Of a DNA stretch of 64,000 nucleotides, positions 8,757-17,353 are shown piece by piece (position 1 is the stretch's first letter; the number at the start of each line of letters is the position of its first letter). The notes under the pieces are model-generated. The model was given only the letters and a program-made list of their open reading frames with translations. It had not been told where the DNA came from and did no database searches. Origin of the DNA: Streptomyces sp. NBC_00775 (GTDB lineage: Bacteria; Actinomycetota; Actinomycetes; Streptomycetales; Streptomycetaceae); contig NZ_CP108938.1 in the NCBI RefSeq assembly GCF_036347135.1, positions 10,354,001 through 10,418,000 on the forward strand, read 5' to 3'. The position numbers and the translations under genes are program-made.

Positions 8757-9174
8757 TCAGGTCGGCGTGGAGTTCCTGCTCATCTTCTTCGCCCGCGCCT
8801 TCTTGCGCCCGACCCTTCTGAGAATCAACGGCACTCCCACGGCGATGGCCGCCTCCACCGTCGCCAGAATCAAGAATCCTCGGGTGGTGCCCGTGGACAG
8901 AGTGATCCCCAAGGCAATGGCAGCACCGACAGAAATCCCCAACGACGGTCGCCAGTCGTCGGTACGGATCACCGTCCAGCACAGCGGCGGGAACGAAAGG
9001 GCCGCGACGACGAAGACGGCGGCATACCAGCCGTAGCCGTCCGGCACCCCACACGCGCTTCGTTGGCCGTCGTAATGCCAGTCGCACCCGCCCTCGACAA
9101 GCCCGGCCGCCCCCCAGCCGAGGGCGACCAGCGAAGCACAGCCCAGAGAGGACCCCCCACCCCTTGCTGCTCAT
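8757..9174 (-). pseudogene. Small membrane protein with a frameshift
   Basis: The apparent start is ATG 9174 (MSSKGWGVL). Around 9140-9152 the sensible reading moves to another frame, continuing CASLVALGWGAAGLVEGGCD, then VPDGYGWYAAVFVVAALSF and FLILATVEAAIAVGVPLIL, and ending in a basic tail RRVGRKKARAKK. Put together this is a protein of about 138 residues with three to four hydrophobic segments. One base missing or added in the run TCCTCTCTGGG explains the break. It could be a true pseudogene or a sequencing error. No family is recognised. Confidence 0.55.
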
Positions 9175-9334
9175 GCCCGGATCCTACGGGGGGCATCCTG
9201 GCTGACCTTCTCGACGACTTCACCCGGTACCTGTGTGCGATCCCGATGGTGAGTAGTCCAACTGCGGTGCCCACAGCGCAGCTCGGCCCGCCCGACGTGC
9301 GTGCTGCAACGCCGTGTGCCCCGGGGCTGGATAC

Positions 9335-9371
9335 GCCTGAGGGGCCAGCACATCGTGCTGGCCCCTCAGGC
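9335..9371 (-). terminator. Strong hairpin terminator of the initiator tRNA gene
   Basis: A perfect 16-bp stem: GCCTGAGGGGCCAGCA (9335-9350), loop CATCG, and the exact complement at 9356-9371. It begins six bases beyond the tRNA 3' end on the minus strand, so it should stop tRNA transcription. Confidence 0.85.
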
Positions 9372-9376
9372 TTCAG

Positions 9377-9450
9377 TAGCGGGGACAGGATTTGAACCTG
9401 CGACCTCTGGGTTATGAGCCCAGCGAGCTACCGAGCTGCTCCACCCCGCG
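9377..9450 (-). tRNA. Initiator tRNA-fMet (anticodon CAU)
   Basis: A 74-nt cloverleaf without encoded CCA. The acceptor begins CGCGGGG and ends CCCCGCTA. The D arm is GAGCAGCTCGGTAGCTC and the anticodon stem-loop CTGGGCTCATAACCCAG carries three G:C pairs and CAU. The T arm is TCGCAGGTTCAAATCCTG. The unpaired first base (C1 against U72) and the GGG/CCC anticodon stem are hallmarks of initiator tRNA. A 16-bp terminator hairpin follows at once. Confidence 0.93.
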
Positions 9451-9923
9451 TCGTATGGCTCCACCCTACGCCAACTATCCCGGCCCCGAGACCATGATCG
9501 CCTGCCCGCCACGAGGGGCGTCGGCGGTCGAGGCCGCCACTTCCTCGTCGGCGGCCAGGCCGTGAATCCGCGGGCTTCTACCGAGAGTGCATTGAGCGCC
9601 GGACGGATTCCCCGGATGGGCTGGCCTTCCCCGCCTTGGCACTGTCCAGACCGGCATCGACGTCTACGGTCGGCGAACGCGTACGGACGCACACCGTCGG
9701 GGGAGTGGATGAAGAACTGGGAGAAGTCGCTGCCCGTCCTGGAGGCGCTGCGCGAGCGGGGGCAGGCGGTCGGGCACGGCTGGACGCTGGACACGGAACT
9801 CCACCTGCCGCACCAGCAGAACGTCAACGCCACGTTGTGCCGCCGAGCGCACGGAACAGTGGTGGAGGCAGGAGGCCACAGCGGCCCCACTCGCAAAACC
9901 GACACCCCCGGCGTGACACGCGG
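9451..9923. other. Region upstream of the tRNA; possible short gene fragment
   Basis: A plus-strand frame from about 9690 to 9850 reads GEWMKNWEKSLPVLEALRER then GWTLDTELHLPHQQNVNATL, which looks protein-like but has no clear family and no start signal. It may be a scrap of a larger gene. The promoter of the initiator tRNA should lie at 9455-9500 on the minus strand. Confidence 0.3.
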
Positions 9924-10475
9924 TCACGGGCTCTCCAACCAGTCGGTGTACCAGGTGCGAAAGTCGGGGCTCACTGGGACGAAGCCGCCCCAGTCCGGAT
10001 CGATCTGCCAGATCTCGCCGGTTCGCGGGTCGTTCAGGATCAGCCGGATGAAGATGCCGCAGCCTTGTTCGGCCAGCATGAGTGTGCCCTGGGGCAGCGC
10101 ATCGGTCAGTGGGTTGATCCGGCCGGGCAGGGGTTCGGTGAGTGGGAACGGCCGGGCAAGCCGGCCCAGCCGCCGGTCCTGCTCCCACTCGTCGTCCACG
10201 GCCCACTCCTCGTCGGCCTCCGGGCGGGGGACGGTCAATGGCATCAACCCGTGGCAGGGACCGGCGCGGCCGTTGCCTACCTCCGCGACGAAGGACCGGT
10301 ACTGCGTTGGCAGATCGATGCCGTGAGTTTCCTCGAACGCCCGGATCTCCGTCTCCGGCAGCGGAGGCGTCAGCTCGTAGCCGTGCGTGTCCGCCCCGAA
10401 GCGCTCCCGCCCCGGGTCCTGTGCCGCCATCTCCCGTATCCGTGCGCGTACGCCGTCCTCGTCCCAGCTCTCCAT
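9924..10475 (-). CDS. SMI1/KNR4 family protein
   Basis: 183 residues; ATG at 10475 chosen because upstream frame is low-complexity. Begins MESWDEDGVRARIREMAAQD. The SMI1/KNR4 (SUKH) core is seen as PPLPETEIRAFEETHGIDLP around 38-57 and YRSFVAEVGNGRAGPCHGLM around 60-79, then GTLMLAEQGCGIFIRLILND and the Trp-rich WQIDPDWGGFVPV. In bacteria such proteins often act as immunity proteins to polymorphic toxins or as scaffold-like proteins. No toxin gene is beside it, so the function is open. Next upstream neighbour, also minus strand, is a toroid-type protein 142 bp away. Confidence 0.88.
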   Translation of the reverse strand: MESWDEDGVRARIREMAAQDPGRERFGADTHGYELTPPLPETEIRAFEETHGIDLPTQYRSFVAEVGNGRAGPCHGLMPLTVPRPEADEEWAVDDEWEQDRRLGRLARPFPLTEPLPGRINPLTDALPQGTLMLAEQGCGIFIRLILNDPRTGEIWQIDPDWGGFVPVSPDFRTWYTDWLESP

Positions 10476-10617
10476 CCCGCGACCGTAACAATGGCGTCCG
10501 CACCCCCTACGCCGTACCTCCGCCATCCGCAGCATGAGCTGCTGAAACCCAGGGCGTGGTCATACGAAAGTGCGGCTCGGCGCGCGGTGTCCGGTCGGAC
10601 CGCTTCGGCTTGGGCGA

Positions 10618-11595
10618 TCAGTCATGAGGGGGCGTCCAACCGCACAGTTCCGGCGACCGCAGCACGGACAGGCCCTGATAGGTCATCCAGATCGGCCGCA
10701 AGTACCGGTCGTCCTCCCATCCCCACACCCCGTCCCGCTGCGACCGCCAGACCGCGGCTAGCGAGGCCTCGAGCCGGTCGACCCGGCGCTGCTCGCTCTC
10801 CGCGTCACCGGTCAGGTAGCCGGCAGGGGTACTGAGCAGGGCCCTGGCGACCCAGGCGGCCGTGAAATGCCGCATCACCGCGTGATCATGGCCCCGCTGG
10901 GGCGGGGCAAGCGAACGCCCTACGTGCTCGACGCGGTTGTCGAGACTGCCCGCGGTGAGCAACCAGCGCACACCCTGCTCGCGCGACTGCCGGCACTGGA
11001 CCCCGACCACGAGGGCGGTCACCTCCGGGCGGCCGACGCCAGCGCCGGTCCGGGCCGCCCACCCGCCGTCGGGCAGCCGCAACCGCCATAGCGTCTCCAC
11101 CAGTTCCGAAGGCGCGAGCCGGCCGTCCGTGGCGCCGAGCGTCAGCACGGTATGCAGTCCATAAGCCGTACCAATGGCCGTCGGCGGCTCCCCGGCCTCC
11201 CCTTCCTCCAGGAAATGGGACCAGCCGGTCAGACGCCCCCGCTCCGGGTCGTCCACGGTGGAGCAACTGGCAAGCAGTGCGGCGGTAGTGCCATCGACAA
11301 GCCTGGACAGACCGACGAACGGGGCGGTCTGCTGCCCCGGCTCCGGCGTCGCGCGCTGCTCGGAACGATGACGTGCCACGAGGGCCGCTAGACGCACGAT
11401 GATGCCGGTCGACAGTCCCGCACACATGGCCAGCGCATACCGTGCGCTCGCGCCGGAAATCGTCTCCGGCAGCACACCGACCAGCGACTGGAACACGGCA
11501 TATGCCGCCGCGAACGGCCCATAGCGCGAAAGCTCCCGTGAGGCAGCCGTCGTACGACTTCGGGACCGAGCGGGCGTGGGTGACTGAACCACCAT
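10618..11595 (-). CDS. Alpha-alpha toroid (terpene-cyclase/prenyltransferase-like) protein
   Basis: 325 residues from ATG 11595, which follows GGGGGGAGAG; a longer frame upstream lacks a site. A basic N-terminus is followed by a hydrophobic stretch (YGPFAAAYAVFQSLVGVLP). From about residue 95 there are repeated helical units with GTAYGLHTVLTLGA, LWRLRLPDGGWAARTGAG (a QW/DGGW-like motif) and GVWGWEDDRYLRPIW. These resemble squalene-hopene-cyclase or protein-prenyltransferase beta toroid repeats, but the cyclase DxDD motif is not evident. The protein may be a binding or structural version of the fold. Activity is not claimed. Confidence 0.6.
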   Translation of the reverse strand: MVVQSPTPARSRSRTTAASRELSRYGPFAAAYAVFQSLVGVLPETISGASARYALAMCAGLSTGIIVRLAALVARHRSEQRATPEPGQQTAPFVGLSRLVDGTTAALLASCSTVDDPERGRLTGWSHFLEEGEAGEPPTAIGTAYGLHTVLTLGATDGRLAPSELVETLWRLRLPDGGWAARTGAGVGRPEVTALVVGVQCRQSREQGVRWLLTAGSLDNRVEHVGRSLAPPQRGHDHAVMRHFTAAWVARALLSTPAGYLTGDAESEQRRVDRLEASLAAVWRSQRDGVWGWEDDRYLRPIWMTYQGLSVLRSPELCGWTPPHD

Positions 11596-11993
11596 CTCTC
11601 CCCCCGAGACGCCACCCGCCGGACACGGCCCAAACGGGGTGATGCGGATTACGGCAAAATCCCCTGAACGCCACAACAGCGTGCCGCCTGGCCCGGCTCA
11701 TCTCCCCTGCATCTATCAGGCCCGCCTCAGTCGTTGGCCACTTGGCGAGGTGCGTGATCGGCCGGACACGTCTCACCCGCACGGATCGGGCGCCACAGCG
11801 CTCTACGCGCGCGACGGCGGGGCCGTGCGCGATGCCGGACAGCTCGGCTGCCCGGCCGGGGGACGCCGGGAAGCGCAGTGGATGCGTGCCGCCTGAGTTC
11901 GGCACGGACCCTGCCCGGGTTCTACCCCACCCGATCAATTCGGCAGTGGGCCGAAGAGGTGCCGGGCAGATGGTGCCGGCGTCGGTTGGGGCC
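11596..11993. other. Intergenic region, nothing recognised
   Basis: About 400 bases between two minus-strand genes. Holds the promoter for the toroid protein and downstream flank of the DUF1707 gene. No consistent reading frame or strong hairpin is seen. Confidence 0.4.
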
Positions 11994-12539
11994 TCAACGC
12001 CGCGCGTGGCGGATCTTCAACCGCCCGAACCCCATGGTCCCAGAGATCCGGATCCTCGGCCCGCCGGGGCGGGAGCGTCGCCGGGGCTTGTAGAGCAAGT
12101 CCTTCCACCCGGTGCGCAGATGCTCGGCGTCGACGATCGCGTCGCGAGGCACCGTGATCTTGGCCTTGCCGGTGCCGAGTTGCAACTCGATGTCGACTAC
12201 CGGATGCTCGATGACCGCCCGGGACAGGTCCAAGTGCACCCTTCCGAATGCGGACTCGACCTTGAGGATCCGAGGTACCCGCCATACGCCGCGCCGCTGG
12301 ATCCGTCCGCTTGCGACGGCAATCGTGGACGTGGTGCCCGCATTCTCCTCTGGGAGCGAGGCCAGAGCCGACACGAGTTCGCCGTGCGTCTTCGCGGTGA
12401 GCAACTGGTGGAGGCGTTCGTCCAACTCCTCGTGCGAGATGTGCCCTTCGGCGTACGCCTCCTGCAGGCGTTGCACGGCCGAGTCGCGGTCGTCTTCTCT
12501 GGTCAGTCGCGTCGGGTCTTCTGGCAGAGAGGTCACCAT
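11994..12539 (-). CDS. DUF1707 (SHOCT-like) domain protein
   Basis: 181 residues from ATG 12539. The N-terminal third is DUF1707: REDDRDSAVQRLQEAYAEGH, then ISHEELDERLHQLLTAKTHG, the pattern of small helical domains found at the start of many actinobacterial membrane or regulatory proteins. The C-terminal part is a beta-rich segment (VESAFGRVHLDLSRAVIEHP, IELQLGTGKAKITVPRDA) like the DUF2154/LiaF-type cell-wall-active domain. TAGAGT lies a few bases before the start, suggesting a leaderless transcript. No membrane segment is present. A role in envelope-stress signalling is known only by analogy with LiaF. Confidence 0.85.
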   Translation of the reverse strand: MVTSLPEDPTRLTREDDRDSAVQRLQEAYAEGHISHEELDERLHQLLTAKTHGELVSALASLPEENAGTTSTIAVASGRIQRRGVWRVPRILKVESAFGRVHLDLSRAVIEHPVVDIELQLGTGKAKITVPRDAIVDAEHLRTGWKDLLYKPRRRSRPGGPRIRISGTMGFGRLKIRHARR

Positions 12540-12660
12540 TTCACTCTAGTGCCGCACCGGCGATGCGAACGCGCCGAGGTCCGTCGCGGCAAGGCATCCG
12601 ACAGGAAGGTAGGCCACTCGACATCATGGCCTTGATCGCCCAACCCGGCGAACCTATGCG

Positions 12661-12825
12661 GTCCAAGCACTGGATCAGCGCGGGGTTCCACACTCAACTT
12701 CGCAGCCTTGCGGCGGCTGTTGTCCACGAACGACCCCAGCCGGATCACCTCCCCGTCTACCGTCTCCACGTGCTTGCGCGGCACCCGCATGCGGCCCTTC
12801 TTCTGCGTGGTCACATCGGCCACAT
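12661..12825 (-). pseudogene. Helicase-associated (HA) domain fragment
   Basis: Minus-strand reading gives KKGRMRVPRKHVETVDGEVI followed by RLGSFVDNSRRKAAKLSVE. The order VP..H...DG...LG.fv.N.RRk..KLs.E is the helicase-associated domain repeated in Streptomyces telomere-type and plasmid helicases. It has no start and its upstream end runs into the last codons of the XRE gene in another frame. It is therefore a scrap left by recombination. Confidence 0.5.
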
Positions 12826-13557
12826 GGATGCTGCCGCCTCGCTGGCGTGCCGCACCTGGTCGGCGGTCAGGCGTCGCAGGTCCCAGATCAGATCGGTCAT
12901 ATCGGCCGCCGTCGGCTCCGGGGTGTGCGGCTCCTCGGACAGGGTGATGCCGGTCAGAGCGGCCAGATCGCCGGCCGGGATGCCCAGCACGGTCCCGAAA
13001 TCGGCAACAAGATCGCGACTGAGCTCCTTGCGGCCGGCGCCGACCATTCCGTACGTGGCCGCGGACCAGTACCGGCCGGTCAGGAGGAGAAAGGTCCTGG
13101 CCGTGCCCATCCAATCCAGGTTCCGGTATCGGAGCATGCGGACGAGCAGGGCCCCGGGCGGCCCAGCAGGCGGGTCATAGAGCTGCGGGAACGGCGGAGA
13201 CTGCATGAACTCGCGCTGTGGCAACGACCGGACGAGGTGGCGCAACTCGCTCCGCTTCTCCGGTGGGAGACCTACCGCATGTTTCACGACATACGGGACC
13301 CACCTCCGGGCCTCCGCGTCCAGGGGAGCCAGGTCATCCGGAACGGTCACCCCGGCGAACACGAATATGTCTTCGGCGTGCAGACCGAGTGCGGGTCCGA
13401 GCTGTCGGAGCAGCGATGGGGTCGGTACGACGCCGTCCAACACGTCCTGGATCTCGGGTTCGGAGACTCCGGTTCGCCGTGCCAGGGCGCCAATGTCCAG
13501 GTCTCTGCGATCGGACAACTTGGCCAGCAGCACTCCGAAACCCGGATATCCCGTCAT
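12811..13557 (-). CDS. XRE-type helix-turn-helix regulator
   Basis: 248 residues from ATG 13557. The first 55 residues form a lambda-repressor-like HTH: DIGALARRTGVSEPEIQDVL followed by PTPSLLRQLGPALGLHAEDI. The rest is unassigned and helical, including YVVKHAVGLPPEKRSELRHL and LGIPAGDLAALTGI, which resembles a second HTH-like helix pair. This two-part layout occurs in many Streptomyces XRE proteins of unknown target. TACGCT seven bases before ATG may be the -10 box of a leaderless transcript. The C-terminal codons overlap an HA-domain fragment in another frame, so the native C-terminus may have been replaced. Confidence 0.8.
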   Translation of the reverse strand: MTGYPGFGVLLAKLSDRRDLDIGALARRTGVSEPEIQDVLDGVVPTPSLLRQLGPALGLHAEDIFVFAGVTVPDDLAPLDAEARRWVPYVVKHAVGLPPEKRSELRHLVRSLPQREFMQSPPFPQLYDPPAGPPGALLVRMLRYRNLDWMGTARTFLLLTGRYWSAATYGMVGAGRKELSRDLVADFGTVLGIPAGDLAALTGITLSEEPHTPEPTAADMTDLIWDLRRLTADQVRHASEAAASMWPM

Positions 13558-13571
13558 GCCGCCAGCGTAGA

Positions 13572-13943
13572 GTGGCGATCACCTGCCGGTCCGCTGGGCC
13601 GGTCGGCACCCCGCAGCGGGCTGCGTTCGAGACAACACTCCACACACTGTCCGTCCTCGACCTCCGGCACGTACTCGGCGACCTTCCGCACGACACGAAA
13701 CGCGCCCTTGTCCACGATCGCCACGCCCCCGCCCTGGACGCCCTGCGTGCCGGAACCCGTGCAGACGGACAGGCACTTGCCCTCTGTCGAGGCATTACCC
13801 GCTTCCTCGTCGAGGACACCGCCGACCGCCCCGGCACCCGCTCCGCCCTCCAGCGCGCCTACGGCGTCATCCAGCTCAGCCGAGCCTGGGGCGATCTGAT
13901 CGCCGAGCACCACCCCCACGCGGTACGCCTCTCCATGCGATGA
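13572..13943 (+). CDS. Hypothetical protein divergent from the XRE gene
   Basis: 123 residues if started at GTG 13572. The sequence is compositionally protein-like: FETTLHTLSVLDLRHVLGDL, ALCRGITRFLVEDTADRPG, YGVIQLSRAWGDLIAEHHP. The start is only 14 bp from the XRE start, so the two would share a very short divergent promoter; TAGAGT overlaps the GTG, which weakens this start. The real start may be inside, or this may be the tail of a longer lost gene. No family is recognised. Confidence 0.45.
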   Translation: MAITCRSAGPVGTPQRAAFETTLHTLSVLDLRHVLGDLPHDTKRALVHDRHAPALDALRAGTRADGQALALCRGITRFLVEDTADRPGTRSALQRAYGVIQLSRAWGDLIAEHHPHAVRLSMR

Positions 13944-14077
13944 GCCAGCTGGATTCCGGCACGGATGTGGTGAGTGACAGGTTCTCGCCAAAACTTGTTC
14001 AAGCGTCGGACGCTCCACCTCCCGCACTGATCGGGTCTCCCGCGACGGCTGTATCAACGCCCGTTTAGGAGGATCTG

Positions 14078-16735
14078 GTGTCAGCACCGACCCGTAAGAG
14101 ACGATGGCTCACGATCTGCGCCATCACCGCGTCCGCCGCACTCGTCGCGATACCCGCAGGCGCCGCGTCCGGCCCGGACGGCAGCCCCTTCGGGGCCCGT
14201 GCACTCGCCCAACTCGCCTCCGAACGCGCGCAGTCGGTGGGCGGCATCACGCCCAGGGCGAAGGCGGAGGATGACGGCGGTGACGACGGCAACGAGGCCG
14301 ACGAGATCGCCGAGGGCGCGGATCAGTACGCCGAGGCCCGCACCTCACCCGGCATCGTCGCACCAGGCGCGTACGGCGCCGCCTGGACCAGTCTGACCAA
14401 CCTGCCGAGCACCGGCGGCAGTTGGCGGAACGTCACCGACCTGCCCTACAACTCCGACGACCCGCGTTACCGCGACTACGACTCCAACTCCAGCGGCGGC
14501 TCGGGCAAAGTGACCGGCCGGATGGCCGCGATGGCCGCCGACGACGACGGGTACGTGTACGCGGGCAGTGCGGGCGGCGGAGTGTGGCGCTCCCGTACCG
14601 GAGGAGGGCGCTGGCAGCCCATCAGCGACCAACTGCCCTCGCAGTCCACCGGCGCGCTCGCCCTCGACGGGGCAGGGCGGCTGTGGCTGGGCACCGGTGA
14701 GGCGACGACGAACGCGGACGCGTACCTCGGCAGCGGCGTCTACGTCCTGTCCGACCCGCGTCACGGCACGTTCTCCTCCCGCAGCCGGGTCGGCGGCGAC
14801 GAGCTGGAGTCCACCACCGTCCACGAGCTGCGCTTCGGCGGCGGCAAGGTGTGGGCGGCGACCAGCGAGGGTGTGTGGAGCCACTCCACGAAGGCGCTGA
14901 AGGGCGCCTGGAAGCTGGAGTTCGCGCCCAACCCCGACTATCTGCCGGGCGGTTCACTCGCGAGTGACCCCTCGGCCGCGTACAAGAACATCGCCAACGA
15001 CATCGCGATCGACCCGAAGGACCCCTCCAAGGTGGTCCTCGCGGTCGGCTGGCGCAGCGGTGACGACTACAACGGCTTCTACACCAAGGTGAACGGTGCC
15101 TGGACGCGGATCACCAGCGGCCTGGGCGACCTGCCGTCCGACGCGGACAACGTCGGCAACGTCACTTTCGCCCGCTCCGCGGACGGCTCGCGCTATTACG
15201 CCATCGATCAGTCGCCGGAGCAGCTGAACACCAACCCGGACAGCGGTCTTGAGGGCATCTACGTGTCCAAGTCCGGCTCTCCCGCCGGTCCTTGGACGCA
15301 GATCGCCGACTACCAGGGCCTGGCCGCCGACGGCTCGGCGCTCACCTCCAGCGGCTACATGCCAGGCGTGCAGGCTTGGTACAACCAGTTCCTGACCGTC
15401 GACCCGGCGAACGCGGAGCATGTGTACGCGGGCCTGGAGGAGGTCTACGAGACCAAGGACGGTGGCAGCAGCTGGTCGACGGTCGGCCCGTACTGGAACT
15501 TCGGCTTCTCCTGCTGGAGCATCGACCCGGCCAAGCAGACGGGCGACTGCAACCAGACCACCCACTCCGACCAGCACGGCGTCGCGATCGGCAGCTACCA
15601 CGGCAAGAGCTTCGTCTACGTCGGCAATGACGGCGGCGTCTACAAGCGCCCGCTCAACGGCGCCCAGGACACCTCCGGACACGCCACCGACTGGACCTCC
15701 CTCAATGACGGCACCATCGACACCCTCCAGTACTACTCGGTGGGCGTCGGCAAGGACCTGGCCTACGGCGGAGTCTCCGTCACCGGCGGCCTCCAGGACA
15801 ACGGCCAGTCCATCCTGCGCAGCAACGACACGGTGATGGGCTCCAACTTCGGCGGCGACGGCGGCGACACGCTCACCGACCCGGCCAACGGCTGCAACAT
15901 CGCCGAGGAATATGTCTACCTCGCCATCCAGGTGACCCAGAACTGCGCCGTCAACGACGGCAGTTGGATCACCGACTCCAGCAAGATCACGTCGTACAAC
16001 GTCGCCCCCGCCGACAACGCCACCGGCGAGGCCCGCTTCATCGCCCCGATCACGGCCGACGCGAAGAACAGCTCGACCTGGATCGCCGGCGGCCGCCACA
16101 TCTGGGTCCAGACCCACGGCTACGCCATCCGCAGCGGCTCGGAGTGGACCAGCGTGTACGACTTGGGCGCCGGGCACACCGCGACCGCCGTCGCGGCCGC
16201 GGGCGGCAAGGTCTACGCGGCCTGGTGCGGCCCCTGCAACAACCAGGGCTTCGCGCGCGGCATCTCCGTCGGCAACGCGGACGGCACCGGCTGGCACGAC
16301 ATCACTCTCCCGGCCACCGGCGTGGACGGCACCGTCCCCAATCGCTACCTCAGCGGCTTCGCCATCGACCCCAAGAACGCCGACCACGTCTTCCTCGCGG
16401 TCAACGGCTTCTCCCGGCACTGGACCGAAGGACCCGGCGCCGGCGTCGGCCACGTCTTCGAGTCCACCGACGGCGGCACCACCTGGAAGGACATCTCGAA
16501 GAACCTCCCCGACGTGCCGACCAACTCCGCCGTCGTCACGCCGAACGGCGGCCTCGCCGTCGCCACCGACCTCGGCGTCGTCTACCGCGCACCGGGCCGC
16601 ACCACGTGGCAGCGCGTCGGCAACCTCCCGGCCGTCGCCGTGCTCCAGCTCAAGCTGAGCCCGGACGGCACCACCCTGTACGCGGCCACCCACGGCCGCG
16701 GCATCTACACGATCAAGGTGCGTGACTGCGAATGA
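14078..16735 (+). CDS. Large secreted beta-propeller (BNR/sortilin-like) protein
   Basis: 885 residues from GTG 14078 behind TAGGAGGA. A Sec signal peptide is clear: basic RKRRW, hydrophobic LTICAITASAALVAI, and cleavage after PAGA. The body consists of BNR/VPS10-type blades with Asp-box-like motifs: VYAGSAGGGVWRSRTGGGRW near 165, VYETKDGGSSWSTVG near 455 and VFESTDGGTTWKDIS near 790. Such propellers occur in sialidases, xyloglucanases and sortilin-like scaffolds; catalytic residues are not evident. It is exported and may act on or bind extracellular polymers. It is a single gene, ended by a hairpin shared with the convergent lipoprotein. Confidence 0.85.
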   Translation: MSAPTRKRRWLTICAITASAALVAIPAGAASGPDGSPFGARALAQLASERAQSVGGITPRAKAEDDGGDDGNEADEIAEGADQYAEARTSPGIVAPGAYGAAWTSLTNLPSTGGSWRNVTDLPYNSDDPRYRDYDSNSSGGSGKVTGRMAAMAADDDGYVYAGSAGGGVWRSRTGGGRWQPISDQLPSQSTGALALDGAGRLWLGTGEATTNADAYLGSGVYVLSDPRHGTFSSRSRVGGDELESTTVHELRFGGGKVWAATSEGVWSHSTKALKGAWKLEFAPNPDYLPGGSLASDPSAAYKNIANDIAIDPKDPSKVVLAVGWRSGDDYNGFYTKVNGAWTRITSGLGDLPSDADNVGNVTFARSADGSRYYAIDQSPEQLNTNPDSGLEGIYVSKSGSPAGPWTQIADYQGLAADGSALTSSGYMPGVQAWYNQFLTVDPANAEHVYAGLEEVYETKDGGSSWSTVGPYWNFGFSCWSIDPAKQTGDCNQTTHSDQHGVAIGSYHGKSFVYVGNDGGVYKRPLNGAQDTSGHATDWTSLNDGTIDTLQYYSVGVGKDLAYGGVSVTGGLQDNGQSILRSNDTVMGSNFGGDGGDTLTDPANGCNIAEEYVYLAIQVTQNCAVNDGSWITDSSKITSYNVAPADNATGEARFIAPITADAKNSSTWIAGGRHIWVQTHGYAIRSGSEWTSVYDLGAGHTATAVAAAGGKVYAAWCGPCNNQGFARGISVGNADGTGWHDITLPATGVDGTVPNRYLSGFAIDPKNADHVFLAVNGFSRHWTEGPGAGVGHVFESTDGGTTWKDISKNLPDVPTNSAVVTPNGGLAVATDLGVVYRAPGRTTWQRVGNLPAVAVLQLKLSPDGTTLYAATHGRGIYTIKVRDCE

Positions 16736-16743
16736 CGAAGCGG

Positions 16744-16788
16744 CGTCGCAGGGGTGATCCCGGGTTCACCGGGGTCACCCCTGCGACG
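16744..16788. terminator. Bidirectional hairpin terminator
   Basis: A 20-bp stem (16744-16763 with 16769-16788, one mismatch) with a five-base loop. It sits just after the stop of the secreted propeller gene and spans the stop of the convergent lipoprotein gene, so it can end both transcripts. Confidence 0.85.
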
Positions 16789-17353
16789 TGTACGGCACCA
16801 CACTCACGTGCAACGTGAAGGCGACGCGCGGCGCGCCCGCCACGTCCGGCGCCTTCGCCAGCGCGGTGACGTCGGCCGTACCGCCCCTTGTCCCAGCGCA
16901 GCGCAGCGAGGCTCGGGCGGTGCCGTCCGCGTCCAGCTTCCATCCGGACGCCAGGACGAGGACCGGCGCGGAACTCTGCACGTCCGTCCACCGCTTGTCG
17001 TCCGTTCGGGGCTCCAGGACGAGGGACACCACGGTCCCGGGCCGCACGCACAGCCGCTGGTCGGACGCGTCAGCGGGGGTGACGGTGACTGTGGCTTCCC
17101 CGGCGGCACAGCTTCCCGCCGAAGCGGGGGGAGTGGTGGCCGGCCCGGACGGGCTTGGCCCGGTCGGAGTCGCGGGCACGGTCGGAGTCGCGGGCACGGT
17201 CGGGCTCGCGGGTGCCGCCGAGGACGGTGCCTCCGACAGCCCTTCCGAGCGGCTCCCGGATGGCCCTGCGGCCGATCCGCCACCCGCCGACGCTCCGCAG
17301 GCCGCCAGGACGAATACGCCGGCGACCATCCATCCCCCAGCCCAGTTCCGCAT
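16775..17353 (-). CDS. Secreted lipoprotein, hypothetical
   Basis: 192 residues; ATG 17353 follows GGGAGG. The signal peptide MRNWAGGWMVAGVFVLAAC ends in a lipobox with Cys19, so the protein should be lipid-anchored outside the membrane. Residues about 30-75 are a Ser/Pro/Thr-rich linker with a tandem VPATPT repeat encoded by near-identical DNA. The folded part (GEATVTVTPADASDQRLCVR onward) is beta-rich and resembles an Ig-like or BNR-neighbour domain, with VPYTSQG at the end. It is convergent with the secreted propeller gene. A shared extracellular function is possible but not shown. Confidence 0.8.
   Translation of the reverse strand: MRNWAGGWMVAGVFVLAACGASAGGGSAAGPSGSRSEGLSEAPSSAAPASPTVPATPTVPATPTGPSPSGPATTPPASAGSCAAGEATVTVTPADASDQRLCVRPGTVVSLVLEPRTDDKRWTDVQSSAPVLVLASGWKLDADGTARASLRCAGTRGGTADVTALAKAPDVAGAPRVAFTLHVSVVPYTSQG

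Noticed and set aside
14954..16693. Minus-strand open frame of about 580 codons
   Set aside because: Antisense shadow of the secreted propeller gene; composition is Val/Gly/Asp repeats without motifs.
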